From Alkanindiges sp. (GTDB lineage: Bacteria; Pseudomonadota; Gammaproteobacteria; Pseudomonadales; Moraxellaceae), in assembly GCA_030152125.1 (NCBI GenBank), contig JASLIR010000077.1:1-7505 (forward strand): a stretch of DNA of 7,505 bases. The letters are read 5' to 3'. Below, piece by piece: positions 1 to 6,311 of the stretch. Under the pieces are notes generated by a model that worked only from the letters and a program-made list of their open reading frames with translations, was not told where the DNA came from and searched no databases. Within the stretch, counting starts at the first letter, position 1, and each line of letters starts with the position of its first letter. Made by a program: the position numbers and the translations under genes.

Positions 1-26
1 GCCATTTTTTCAGGGATGAATGCCGC

Positions 27-1010
27 ATGAACCCTACGCCCCACGTATCGGTGTATTACCTGCGCTGGTTGAAGGATTACCTGTTGCAGCATGGTCAGGC
101 CCTGCAATGGAAAACCGAAGGCCGTAGCCATGTGCCCATGGCAGAATGGCGGCAAAAGCTGGATATGGCAGCGGCTTTGCTGGATGACAGTAACCTGGGC
201 CTGCATCTGGCGCAAACAGTCACCCCGGCGCGCTTTGGGGTGATGGGCTATTTGCTGCACCACTGCGAAAACCTGCTGCATGTGGCGCTGCGTTTACAGC
301 GTTATTTGCCATTATTTTTTAGCTTGCAGCAACTGAATGTGGTGCAGGAAGGCGAGAGCCTTCTGGCCAGCTGGCAGGTAGACCGGCACAAGCCACATTA
401 CCATGAAGAAGTATTTGCACTGGCCTCTGTAGTACAGTTTGCCAGTACCCTGAGTGGCGTAGCGTTGCGGCCACTGGCAGTGGGCTTTGTATGTGCGGCG
501 CCGGATGATATACAGGTGTTGTCGGATTATTTACGCTGTCCGCTGTTTTTCGGCCAAGAAACCAGCTGGGTACGGGCCGACCCGGCGTTGTTATCCCAGC
601 CAACTGCACAACCGGATGCCAGCCTGCGTGCGGTGCTGGAGCAGCAGGCCGACTTGCTGCTGGCAAAACTGCCGGCAATGGATGATGATGTGCTGGTGTC
701 CAGCATACGCCGCAGCATTGTGGCGCGGTTGCAGGGGGCAGAGCCAACCTTGCCACAGGTGGCGGCTGACCTGCATTTATCCAGCCGCACCTTGCACCGG
801 CGGCTGGCGGAGCAGGGCATTAATTTTCGCTACCTGCTGGAGCAAACCCGCTTTGAACTGGCAAAGTCCTATCTGGTTGATAAACGTTTAAGCCTGGCGG
901 ATGTGGCGGTTTTGCTGGGTTATGCCGAGCAAAGCCCGTTTAGCCATGCTTTTAAGCGCTGGGCGGGGGTGACGCCAAAACAGTGGCGGCAAGCTGAATC
1001 ATTTAAATAA
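27..1010 (+). CDS. AraC-family transcriptional regulator (Arabinose_bd N-terminal domain + HTH_18)
   Basis: Cytoplasmic DNA-binding transcription regulator of 327 residues, the usual length for the AraC subgroup with an Arabinose_bd-type N-terminal domain. Residues about 20-205 match that effector or oligomerisation domain in style (the LDDSNLGLHLAQ and ARFGVMGYLLHHC stretches). The C-terminal DNA-binding domain has two helix-turn-helix units: about 242-262 (PQVAADLHLSSRTLHRRL) and about 290-320, which carries the family signature L-L-G-Y-x-E-x-S-x-F-x-x-A-F-K-R-W-x-G-x-T-P. The start ATG at 27 follows an AGGGA-like Shine-Dalgarno at 12-16; ATGs at 16 and 20 are out of frame. The membrane-protein gene begins 19 nt after the stop, so the two may be cotranscribed. 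The inducer and target genes cannot be told from the sequence. Family assignment is firm; specificity is unknown. Confidence 0.95.
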   Translation: MNPTPHVSVYYLRWLKDYLLQHGQALQWKTEGRSHVPMAEWRQKLDMAAALLDDSNLGLHLAQTVTPARFGVMGYLLHHCENLLHVALRLQRYLPLFFSLQQLNVVQEGESLLASWQVDRHKPHYHEEVFALASVVQFASTLSGVALRPLAVGFVCAAPDDIQVLSDYLRCPLFFGQETSWVRADPALLSQPTAQPDASLRAVLEQQADLLLAKLPAMDDDVLVSSIRRSIVARLQGAEPTLPQVAADLHLSSRTLHRRLAEQGINFRYLLEQTRFELAKSYLVDKRLSLADVAVLLGYAEQSPFSHAFKRWAGVTPKQWRQAESFK

Positions 1011-1029
1011 TAAATGAAAGAGATAAACT

Positions 1030-1674
1030 ATGAGTGAGCAGCCTGACTATGCGGTAAAGCCTTTAAAGCCGTGGTTTGCCATGTGGCTACGGCCAAGGCA
1101 GGTGGTGCAGGAGGCACTGGTGGTTTATCCATTCCGGCTAGTGATATTACTGGTGGTTTTAAGCGGCTTTGCTGGCTGGCTACAGAGCGTTTCACTTTAT
1201 GCAATGGAAAGTTCATTGTCTGGCGATGACGTGTTGCATATGCTGGTTGTCTTACCGTGGCAGCTATTGGCTTTTTATCTTCTGGTATTTTTGCTGCTTA
1301 AAACGAATCAGTGGTTTGGCTTAAAAGGGCAGGCTGGTTTTAAGTCTGTACAGCTTGCAGTTGCATTTAGCGGCATTCCGGTTATATGGGGTGGCTTATC
1401 ATCTTTAGCGACGGTGGCCTATGTGCTCTATGCGACGCTAACCGATTTTCGGGCCAATCTTGTTGAGCAACCAGGCTTATTGTTGATGTTTGCAGTGTTT
1501 GCCTTTATTAATTTACTGCTTATGCTGTGGTCTGCTGTTTTACTGGTTATTACCCTGGCTGAGGTCAATCAGTATGCGGTGTGGAAGGCGCTGGTTAATC
1601 TGTTATTAGCGCTGGCTGGCTTTGTTATGGCTGCCATGCTGCTGGATTGGGTGCTTGCTTGGGCAAGGTTTTAA
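1030..1674 (+). CDS. Yip1-domain (YIP1 family) integral membrane protein
   Basis: Inner-membrane protein of 214 residues with about five hydrophobic segments (roughly 36-55, 70-90, 107-135, 149-177 and 184-210). Before the first segment is a short soluble N-terminus containing PWFAMWLRPRQVV, a tryptophan/proline-rich lead-in typical of bacterial YIP1-family proteins. The fourth and fifth segments flank a polar loop, AEVNQYAVWKAL, also typical of the fold. The family is widespread and its biochemical role in bacteria is not established, so no function is proposed. The start ATG at 1030 is preceded by a purine-rich AAAGAGA (1017-1023), an acceptable ribosome site. It follows the AraC-type gene by 19 nt on the same strand and precedes a tiny ORF by 16 nt, so the three are probably one transcription unit. 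Family call is moderately confident; membrane topology is by eye. Confidence 0.8.
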   Translation: MSEQPDYAVKPLKPWFAMWLRPRQVVQEALVVYPFRLVILLVVLSGFAGWLQSVSLYAMESSLSGDDVLHMLVVLPWQLLAFYLLVFLLLKTNQWFGLKGQAGFKSVQLAVAFSGIPVIWGGLSSLATVAYVLYATLTDFRANLVEQPGLLLMFAVFAFINLLLMLWSAVLLVITLAEVNQYAVWKALVNLLLALAGFVMAAMLLDWVLAWARF

Positions 1675-1690
1675 CCTAGGAGAAACGAGG

Positions 1691-1852
1691 ATGGCAAAAC
1701 CAGTGAGGTTATTTAAACTGGCCGTGGTTGGCCTGATTGCCCTGTGCATGCCACGCAGTACAGCAAGGCCATTGCCACGTGCTGGGCATATGATGCAGGC
1801 GAATAACAACCCGCCTGCATCCACACAAAAAGATACGCTGTCAGGTCAATAG
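1691..1852 (+). CDS. Small hypothetical protein with hydrophobic N-terminus (53 aa)
   Basis: I do not recognise this protein. It is 53 residues: a basic start (MAKPVRLFK), a short hydrophobic run (LAVVGLIALC, residues about 10-19), then a polar tail rich in Pro, Asn, Gln and Ser. That is the look of a short exported or membrane-anchored peptide. Cys19 sits where a lipobox cysteine might, but the preceding residues I-A-L are a poor lipobox because position -1 is normally Gly or Ala. The start at 1691 is chosen because an AGGAGA Shine-Dalgarno at 1678-1683 lies 7 nt upstream; a longer in-frame ORF opens at 1622 inside the Yip1 gene but lacks such a site. The stop is one base from the stop of the minus-strand TM2 gene. 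The strong ribosome site is the main support; conservation is untested. Confidence 0.5.
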   Translation: MAKPVRLFKLAVVGLIALCMPRSTARPLPRAGHMMQANNNPPASTQKDTLSGQ

Positions 1853-1853
1853 C

Positions 1854-2174
1854 TTAACCATACTTCTTGGCAAACTCTTCATCTGAAGTCACCAGATAAA
1901 TAATAAACTCAACGAAAGCAATCAATGCCGGAATGGCAGTCCAGCAAAAAATCAGATACAGGATACCCTGGCCTATTCTGCCCAGATAAAACTTGTGGGC
2001 TCCAAACCAGCCTAAAAAGAAAGCCAGTAAAGCAGCAAGCACACGGTTCTTTTTGCCTGTTATTACCGCATCATGTTGCCTTACCCCGCATTTGGGGCAA
2101 ATTTCTGCCCGGCTATCTATTTGCTGTCCACAGGCAAAACAAAATTTGCTGGGGGCGTTATTGGCTGTAATCAT
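1854..2174 (-). CDS. TM2 domain-containing protein with N-terminal zinc ribbon
   Basis: Small membrane protein of 106 residues. Residues 11-30 form a zinc ribbon with two knuckles, C12-x-x-C15 and C26-x-x-C29 (FCFACG and ICPKCG). After a basic linker comes a TM2 domain: the first membrane helix at about 43-58, the conserved loop GWFGAHKFYLGR (about 55-66; family consensus G-x-x-G-x-x-x-F-Y-L-G) and a second hydrophobic stretch at about 69-95. The tail ends EEFAKKYG. The zinc-ribbon/TM2 combination is common in bacteria, but its function is not established. The start ATG (complement of 2172-2174) has an AGAGGAAG-like Shine-Dalgarno about 10 nt upstream on the minus strand. It converges on the small ORF to its left with a 1-nt gap, so no terminator fits between them. 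It diverges from the lipoprotein array to its right. Confidence 0.9.
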   Translation of the reverse strand: MITANNAPSKFCFACGQQIDSRAEICPKCGVRQHDAVITGKKNRVLAALLAFFLGWFGAHKFYLGRIGQGILYLIFCWTAIPALIAFVEFIIYLVTSDEEFAKKYG

Positions 2175-2232
2175 TATTGATGTGCTTCCTCTAAAGTGGT
2201 TCTATTGTGTTGGGCGATGCAGTTAATTTTTT

Positions 2233-2246
2233 ATGCGATATAGCAT
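2233..2246. promoter_or_regulatory. Imperfect 14-bp palindrome in the divergent intergenic region
   Basis: The stretch ATGCGATATAGCAT reads the same on both strands at 12 of 14 positions. It lies in the 240-bp non-coding region between the minus-strand TM2 gene (start at 2174) and the first array gene (start at 2415), in AT-rich DNA where a promoter for the TM2 gene would be expected. It could be an operator or only a promoter-like AT block. I could not assign a convincing -35/-10 pair in either direction. The rest of the region also contains a GGCATGCC palindrome and a CTTCCGGGAAG hairpin core near 2289-2301, neither followed by a T-tract. No gene is seen there. Confidence 0.2.
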
Positions 2247-2414
2247 TTATTTTGCGTTAACGGGCATGCCTTGTCAGACGGTAATACAAGCCTTCCGGGA
2301 AGATGCATCAGGCGTTACATAAGTTGCTAGAACAACAACATAAAACTTTAGGCATTCGGCAGGGTTTTGCTTACACTTGCTCATTATAGGGCAAAATAGT
2401 GTGGTAGTTGATTG

Positions 2415-3326
2415 ATGCACTGGAAAAAAATAGCGTGTCTGCTTGTGGTGCTGGGTAGTGCAGTGGCAATAACTGCCTGCCAGAAAAAACAGGATGATGC
2501 GGTACAGGAAGATGCAGCCAAAAAAAGCCAGCCGACTGTAGTGGCAGCAACAGTAGCCCCTGCGGTGAGCCTGCCGGTGCAGCCTGAAACAATTCCCGTG
2601 CAGGCTATTAGTGCTAGTGTGCAGCCAGCCCATTACCGGCTGGCACCCTGTAAGGGCGATAACTGTACCGATATTGAGATTAAGCGTATTGAAACCAATA
2701 ACCCCTGGCTGAACAAGTTTTTAGACCAGCAGGTGGTGCAGTTTAGTAGCGGGCTTGGTGAACCGGCCCCCGAAGGCAGCAGCCTGCAGGCCATGGTGGA
2801 TGATTTTGTGCAGATGTCCAGGGAGGATGCCAGGTTGCGTGGTGGTGCCATTCCTTATGTGATGCATGTAAGCCCGGAGTTTTTGGGCCAGCGCGGGGCC
2901 TTGGCACAGTTTAAGGTTAGTGGTGAATACTTTAGTGGCGGTGCGCATGGCAGTGCCATTAGCAGTTATTACGTGCTGGATATTAGCCAGAAAAAACAGC
3001 TAAAGTTGGATGATGTGGTGATCAAAGGGCAAAAAAAAGCACTGTATGCAGTGTTGTATCCCGACTTTGTGGCCTGGGTAAAGTCCAGCGATGCCAATGC
3101 CGATGTGGCTGAGTATGAACGGGTGTGGAAGTTTGGCCTGACTGATAATTTCAGCTTTGCCAAAGATGGCTTGAATTTTCAGTACGGGCAATATGAGATT
3201 GGCCCTTATGTGGTAGGCATGCCGGAATTTACTGTGCCTTATGGCAAGTTAAACGGCATTATCAAACCGGAATACTTGGCTAACCCAAGCGTAGGTGTGG
3301 CTGGCGTGGCTGGGGCAGCTAAGTAG
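2415..3326 (+). CDS. RsiV-like (DUF3298/DUF4163-type) lipoprotein, array copy 1
   Basis: Predicted envelope lipoprotein of 303 residues. The signal peptide ends in the lipobox I-T-A-C22; Gln follows the Cys, so by the enterobacterial Lol rule it would go to the outer membrane. A Lys/Gln/Ala/Pro/Val-rich linker (about 23-72) leads to a Cys pair (C79-x4-C84) and the segment NNPWLN (W98-x-N100). The C-terminal DUF3298-like domain has GGAHG (His178), YYVLD (185-189), a LKLDD turn, FSFAKDGL, the canonical YEIGPYVVGMPE, and VPYGKLNGIIKPEYL. It ends in an extra Gly/Val/Ala tail not present in the other copies. A TTG at 2412 is an alternative start one codon earlier; neither has a strong ribosome site. 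RsiV of Bacillus is a lysozyme-binding anti-sigma factor, but no cytoplasmic domain is seen here, so any ligand-binding role is inferred. Copy 2 starts 51 nt downstream. Confidence 0.85.
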   Translation: MHWKKIACLLVVLGSAVAITACQKKQDDAVQEDAAKKSQPTVVAATVAPAVSLPVQPETIPVQAISASVQPAHYRLAPCKGDNCTDIEIKRIETNNPWLNKFLDQQVVQFSSGLGEPAPEGSSLQAMVDDFVQMSREDARLRGGAIPYVMHVSPEFLGQRGALAQFKVSGEYFSGGAHGSAISSYYVLDISQKKQLKLDDVVIKGQKKALYAVLYPDFVAWVKSSDANADVAEYERVWKFGLTDNFSFAKDGLNFQYGQYEIGPYVVGMPEFTVPYGKLNGIIKPEYLANPSVGVAGVAGAAK

Positions 3327-3377
3327 GCCAGAAGTTTTTTTTTAAAGGTTTTTTAAATATAACAAGGAAAGGTGTGC

Positions 3378-4235
3378 ATGGTGCTTCGTGTTAAACAGGC
3401 GGTAAAAACCGGGCGGCTGGGCATGGCCTTGTTGCTGGGTGGTAGTGCATTGCTGGCTGGCTGTGAACCAGCACCCAAAGACAAGGATGGCACTGGCAAG
3501 CTGGGTGAGCAGCAGGCTGTGGCTATTCAGTCCACCGAATCCTCCAGACGCCTGGTAGTTAGCGAAACCCCGGCTGCCTATGTGCTGCCAGCGTGTGACA
3601 GCAAGCAGCAGCCATGTCCGCAAATTAGCATTAGCCATGCCGTGACCAATGTGGACTGGGTGAACAAACTGCTGGATGAACAGATTCTGGCGCAATACAG
3701 CATTTTAGTTAATGGCAAACAGGTGCACCCCAAAGACCCGCAACAGCTGGTGAATGGCTGGCTGGCGCAAATTAAACCGAATGACCCGGCCAGTGCCAAC
3801 TTTAGCGAAAAACTGGATACCGTGTTTTTAGGCATGTACAAGAATCTGGGCATGTTTATGATCAGCCGTTTTTCCTATTATCAGGGTGCGGCACAACCAC
3901 TGGAAAACAAGCGTTATTATGTGCTGGATCTGGCTGGTAAACGGCAACTGACGCTGGATGACCTGCTGGTTCCCGGCAAGCAGCAGGCGCTGTATGACTT
4001 GTTATTTGTGCAGTTTAAAGCCTGGGTACAAAAAGATAATGCCACTGTTAACATGCAGGAGTATGAGCGGGATAACCCGTTTACTGTGACCGGTAACTTC
4101 AGCTTTAACAAGGATGGCATCGAGTTTTTATACAACGCACAGGAACTGGGCTCTTTAACCCAGGGGGCTGCGGTGTTTACTGTGCCATTTGGCCAGTTAA
4201 AGGGCATCGTAAAAGACAAGTATTTAAAAGATTAG
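3378..4235 (+). CDS. RsiV-like (DUF3298-type) lipoprotein, array copy 2
   Basis: Predicted envelope lipoprotein of 285 residues, paralogous to the genes on either side. A basic N-terminus and hydrophobic core end in a strong lipobox, L-L-A-G-C29, with Glu next. After a polar linker come the Cys pair (C73-x6-C80, two residues longer than in the other copies), NVDWVN (W94-x-N96), FLGMYKNLGMFMIS, YYVLD (180-184), LTLDDLL, FSFNKDGIEFLY and the terminal VPFGQLKGIVKDKYL. The G-x-A-H-G motif of copies 1 and 3 reads GAAQP here (Gln173 in the His position), and the Y-E...G-M-P-E segment is replaced by QELGSLTQGAA. The ATG at 3378 is preferred over an in-frame GTG at 3372 because an AAGGAAAGG ribosome site (3364-3372) sits just upstream. 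The 51-nt gap after copy 1 has T-runs but no GC-rich stem, so readthrough is likely. Confidence 0.85.
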   Translation: MVLRVKQAVKTGRLGMALLLGGSALLAGCEPAPKDKDGTGKLGEQQAVAIQSTESSRRLVVSETPAAYVLPACDSKQQPCPQISISHAVTNVDWVNKLLDEQILAQYSILVNGKQVHPKDPQQLVNGWLAQIKPNDPASANFSEKLDTVFLGMYKNLGMFMISRFSYYQGAAQPLENKRYYVLDLAGKRQLTLDDLLVPGKQQALYDLLFVQFKAWVQKDNATVNMQEYERDNPFTVTGNFSFNKDGIEFLYNAQELGSLTQGAAVFTVPFGQLKGIVKDKYLKD

Positions 4236-4333
4236 TGACTGCCTGATAAAAAGTTTAATAAATAGGAACTTTGAACAATAGGAAGTGCAGGGAAAGAGAG
4301 TAAGCGGTTCAGGTTTAATATGAGAAAAAATAT

Positions 4334-5152
4334 ATGAAAAATTATCCTTTAAGCAGTCTGCCGGGGCTGGTGGTTGCCCTCACTCTAATGCTGGGTGGCT
4401 GCGAGAAAAAAGTAACCGGGCCGGATACGGAGCAGCAAGCCCAAGCCCAGCCTGCTGCCTTAAAGCCTTTGCGCCTGATTGTACGTGAAGAATTTCCTGA
4501 AATTAAATTGCCGGAATGCCATGCCGGGCAATGCCCTGAAGTCAGCTTAAGCCATCTGGTGACCAGTAATGACTGGGTGAATGGCTTTCTGGACACGCAA
4601 ATTTTTAAGGTTTACCAGCATGAGGCAAATGGCAAGGTGGTTATTCCACGCAACTTTCAGGAAGTAGCTGACACAGTGGTTGCCTTTGCCACCTCGGATG
4701 ATGATGAAGCACAGCCCTATTTTACTGAATCAGTTGGTATCAGTTTTTTTGGGGTTTATAACCGGCTGGCCTTGTTTAGCAAATCCTCTGCATCCTATTC
4801 GCATGGCGCTGCACACGGGGTGGAAAGTATTAACTACTACGTGCTGGATGTGGACCGCGAAAAGCAGTTAACGCTGGATGATATTTTAATTCAGGGACAA
4901 CGGCCCAAGCTGGATGCCCTGGTGCATCAGGCGTATGGTAATTGGGTGAAAAAGAACTCGCCGGATTCTGACCTGAAAGAGTATGAGCAGGACTGGCCCT
5001 ATAAACTGACTGAAAACTATAGCTTTGACCAGAATGGCCTGACCTTCCTGTATCAGGAGTATGAAATGGCCGCCTATGCGTATGGCATGCCGGAATTAAG
5101 TGTGCCTTATAGCCAGTTAAAAGGCATTATCAAGCCAGCATATTTGCCTTAA
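4334..5152 (+). CDS. RsiV-like (DUF3298-type) lipoprotein, array copy 3
   Basis: Predicted envelope lipoprotein of 272 residues, third member of the tandem family. The signal sequence ends in L-G-G-C23, followed by Glu. A Gln/Ala-rich linker precedes the Cys pair (C62-x4-C67), SNDWVN (W81-x-N83), SVGISFFGVYNRLALF, GAAHG with His161, YYVLD (168-172), LTLDDIL, YSFDQNGLTFLY, the near-canonical YEMAAYAYGMPE and the terminal VPYSQLKGIIKPAYL. It therefore resembles copy 1 more than copy 2 in its key motifs. The start ATG at 4334 has only a weak purine-rich GAGAAAA upstream, and the 98-nt gap from copy 2 shows no hairpin with a T-tract. Function is inferred only from the family: RsiV-type domains bind lysozyme in Bacillus, and whether this one does is unknown. 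Confidence 0.85.
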   Translation: MKNYPLSSLPGLVVALTLMLGGCEKKVTGPDTEQQAQAQPAALKPLRLIVREEFPEIKLPECHAGQCPEVSLSHLVTSNDWVNGFLDTQIFKVYQHEANGKVVIPRNFQEVADTVVAFATSDDDEAQPYFTESVGISFFGVYNRLALFSKSSASYSHGAAHGVESINYYVLDVDREKQLTLDDILIQGQRPKLDALVHQAYGNWVKKNSPDSDLKEYEQDWPYKLTENYSFDQNGLTFLYQEYEMAAYAYGMPELSVPYSQLKGIIKPAYLP

Positions 5153-5313
5153 GTGCTTGCCAGAAAAAAAGGCAGATAAATTTTCAGCAGTTGTGCATTA
5201 TTCGCTGTATTTTCTATGCTAAAAATAGCCAGACTGGTTATGATTCCCTGCGTATGGCTTTGGGCTTGACCGGGCCGTTTTGTACAGTGAATTGTAAGTG
5301 CTAGAAGGTTTAT

Positions 5314-6129
5314 ATGGTGAAGTGGCGTAGGCAGCATGCGGGGGCAGCATTGCTGTTTGCTGGTAGTCTGATGATGGCCTTACTGGTGATGCATCAGCCG
5401 GAAAGTGATGATGCAGCAGTGGAGCAGGAATACCAGAAAGTATCTGGTACACCGGCAGTGATGGGCAAGCCGGTGGAGCTGGCGGTAACCTGGAGCCAGC
5501 CGGACATTATAATGCCGGATTGTGTGCGTGGCATTTGTCCGCATGCCAATATTGAACACATTGAAAGCAATAACCCCTGGCTAAACCAATTTATTGATAA
5601 ACAGATTTTACAACATTACCAACTGACGGATGCTGCTGGTAAAAGCTATAGCCCGCAAGGTTTTCAGGCACTGGCAGATTCACTGAATAATGGTATGGAT
5701 GCGCAGGGTAAACCCCTGTTCAAGCATTCGGTCAGTGCGAATGTGGATTTTCTGGGGGTGATGGGGCAACTGGGCCTGTTCCTGATTTCCTGGCGGCAGT
5801 ATCCGGATCAACCCGGTGGGCAGGAAGTGCAGAAAGCCAGCTTTTATGTGCTGGATGTAAACGGGCAGCGCGCGCTGACACTGGATGAAGTAGTACAAAA
5901 AGGCCAGCGTGGCAAGCTGGAAAAATTGCTGCAACAGGCCATGCAGACAGCGCACCAGAACCTTGCTGCCAGCAACCTGTTACTGAATAACTTTATGCTG
6001 GCCAAGGAAGGGCTGCGTTTTACCTATCCTGAGTACCATCCGCAACATACAGGTGATCAGGCGCCGGTATTTACCATTCCTTACCAGCAACTAAAAGGCA
6101 TTATTCGCGCCGAATACTTAGGCATATAA
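5314..6129 (+). CDS. RsiV-like (DUF3298-type) exported protein, array copy 4, lipobox absent
   Basis: Paralogue of 271 residues. The N-terminus is basic (MVKWRRQH) with a hydrophobic run at about 9-27 ending ALLVMHQ. Unlike copies 1-3 there is no cysteine, so it is probably held by an uncleaved signal anchor or released by signal peptidase I. The rest follows the family: Cys pair (C70-x4-C75), NNPWLN (W89-x-N91), VDFLGVMGQLGLFLIS (close to copy 2), FYVLD (177-181), LTLDEVV, LAKEGLRFTY and the terminal IPYQQLKGIIRAEYLGI. The His of G-x-A-H-G is Gln170, and the segment before the last signature is YHPQHTGDQAP rather than the canonical Y-E...G-M-P-E. AGAAGG at 5303-5308 lies 5 nt before the ATG, a good ribosome site. 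The gap of 161 nt from copy 3 is the longest in the array, so it may have its own promoter. A transposon-like element starts immediately after its stop. Confidence 0.83.
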   Translation: MVKWRRQHAGAALLFAGSLMMALLVMHQPESDDAAVEQEYQKVSGTPAVMGKPVELAVTWSQPDIIMPDCVRGICPHANIEHIESNNPWLNQFIDKQILQHYQLTDAAGKSYSPQGFQALADSLNNGMDAQGKPLFKHSVSANVDFLGVMGQLGLFLISWRQYPDQPGGQEVQKASFYVLDVNGQRALTLDEVVQKGQRGKLEKLLQQAMQTAHQNLAASNLLLNNFMLAKEGLRFTYPEYHPQHTGDQAPVFTIPYQQLKGIIRAEYLGI

Positions 6130-6156
6130 TAGGGGCTGTTGACAATTCAAATGAGG
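6130..6156 (+). repeat. Left terminal inverted repeat of the MITE-like element
   Basis: Starts TAGGGGCTGTTGACA and matches the reverse complement of 6416-6442 at 24 of 27 positions; the first 15 are perfect. It includes the presumed TA target base pair. A TTGACA inside it resembles a -35 box pointing inward, but no -10 follows at 16-18 bp. Confidence 0.85.
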
Positions 6157-6160
6157 TTGC

Positions 6161-6261
6161 GACAGTGGAAGTTTTTTAGACGATGCAAGGCATGAATTGC
6201 GATATTTAGTGGTTCTAAAGGAGCAATGAATAACGATGCGGCGGCAAAAAACTTCCCTGTC
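6161..6261. repeat. Long imperfect hairpin, left half of the MITE-like element
   Basis: Outer arms are GACAGTGGAAGTTTTTT (6161-6177) and AAAAAACTTCCCTGTC (6246-6261), pairing with one bulged base. Further in, ATTGC (6196-6200) pairs with GCAAT (6223-6227). The apex is a perfect TTTAG/CTAAA stem (6205-6209 and 6215-6219) around a TGGTT loop. As RNA or extruded DNA it would fold into one long stem immediately 3' of array copy 4. Confidence 0.6.
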
Positions 6262-6283
6262 CCTCGCTGCGCCTTGCGCTGCA

Positions 6284-6302
6284 GTCAAAGCAGTGCTTTG
6301 AC
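6284..6302. repeat. Perfect 19-nt palindrome inside the MITE-like element
   Basis: GTCAAAGCAGTGCTTTGAC has 9-bp arms around one central base. It sits between the two large hairpins of the element. The symmetry would suit a protein-binding site, but within such an element it is more simply part of its structure. Confidence 0.6.
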
Positions 6303-6311
6303 CTTGCTCAG

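Noticed and set aside
319..756. 145-residue minus-strand open frame opposite the AraC-type gene
   Set aside because: It lies fully antisense to a well supported regulator gene, and its Pro/Ala/His-rich translation is typical of a shadow of codon bias.
2280..2320. REP-like element suggested by GCCTGATGC on the minus strand
   Set aside because: Only a short piece resembles the enterobacterial REP sequence, the stem is not maintained and there is no second copy in the window.
2274..2633. 119-residue minus-strand open frame across the control region and the start of array copy 1
   Set aside because: It overlaps the signal peptide and linker of copy 1 in antisense, and its translation is Cys/His/Tyr-rich without domain character, so it is a shadow frame.
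3327..3377. Possible intrinsic terminator between copies 1 and 2 because of T9 and T6 runs
   Set aside because: There is no GC-rich stem before either T-run, so transcription probably continues into copy 2.
5191..5220. Sigma-70 promoter upstream of copy 4 (TTGTGC, 18 bp, TATGCT)
   Set aside because: The -35 box matches only three of six positions and the -10 four of six, too weak to call, although the 161-nt gap makes a promoter here plausible.
2415..6129. Array copies as anti-sigma factors like Bacillus RsiV
   Set aside because: There is no sigma-factor gene in the window, and the lipoprotein copies have no cytoplasmic N-terminal domain that could hold a sigma factor.
6139..6167. TTGACA in the left terminal repeat as a promoter -35 box
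   Set aside because: At 16-18 bp downstream there is no sequence close to TATAAT, and the motif points into the element rather than out of it.
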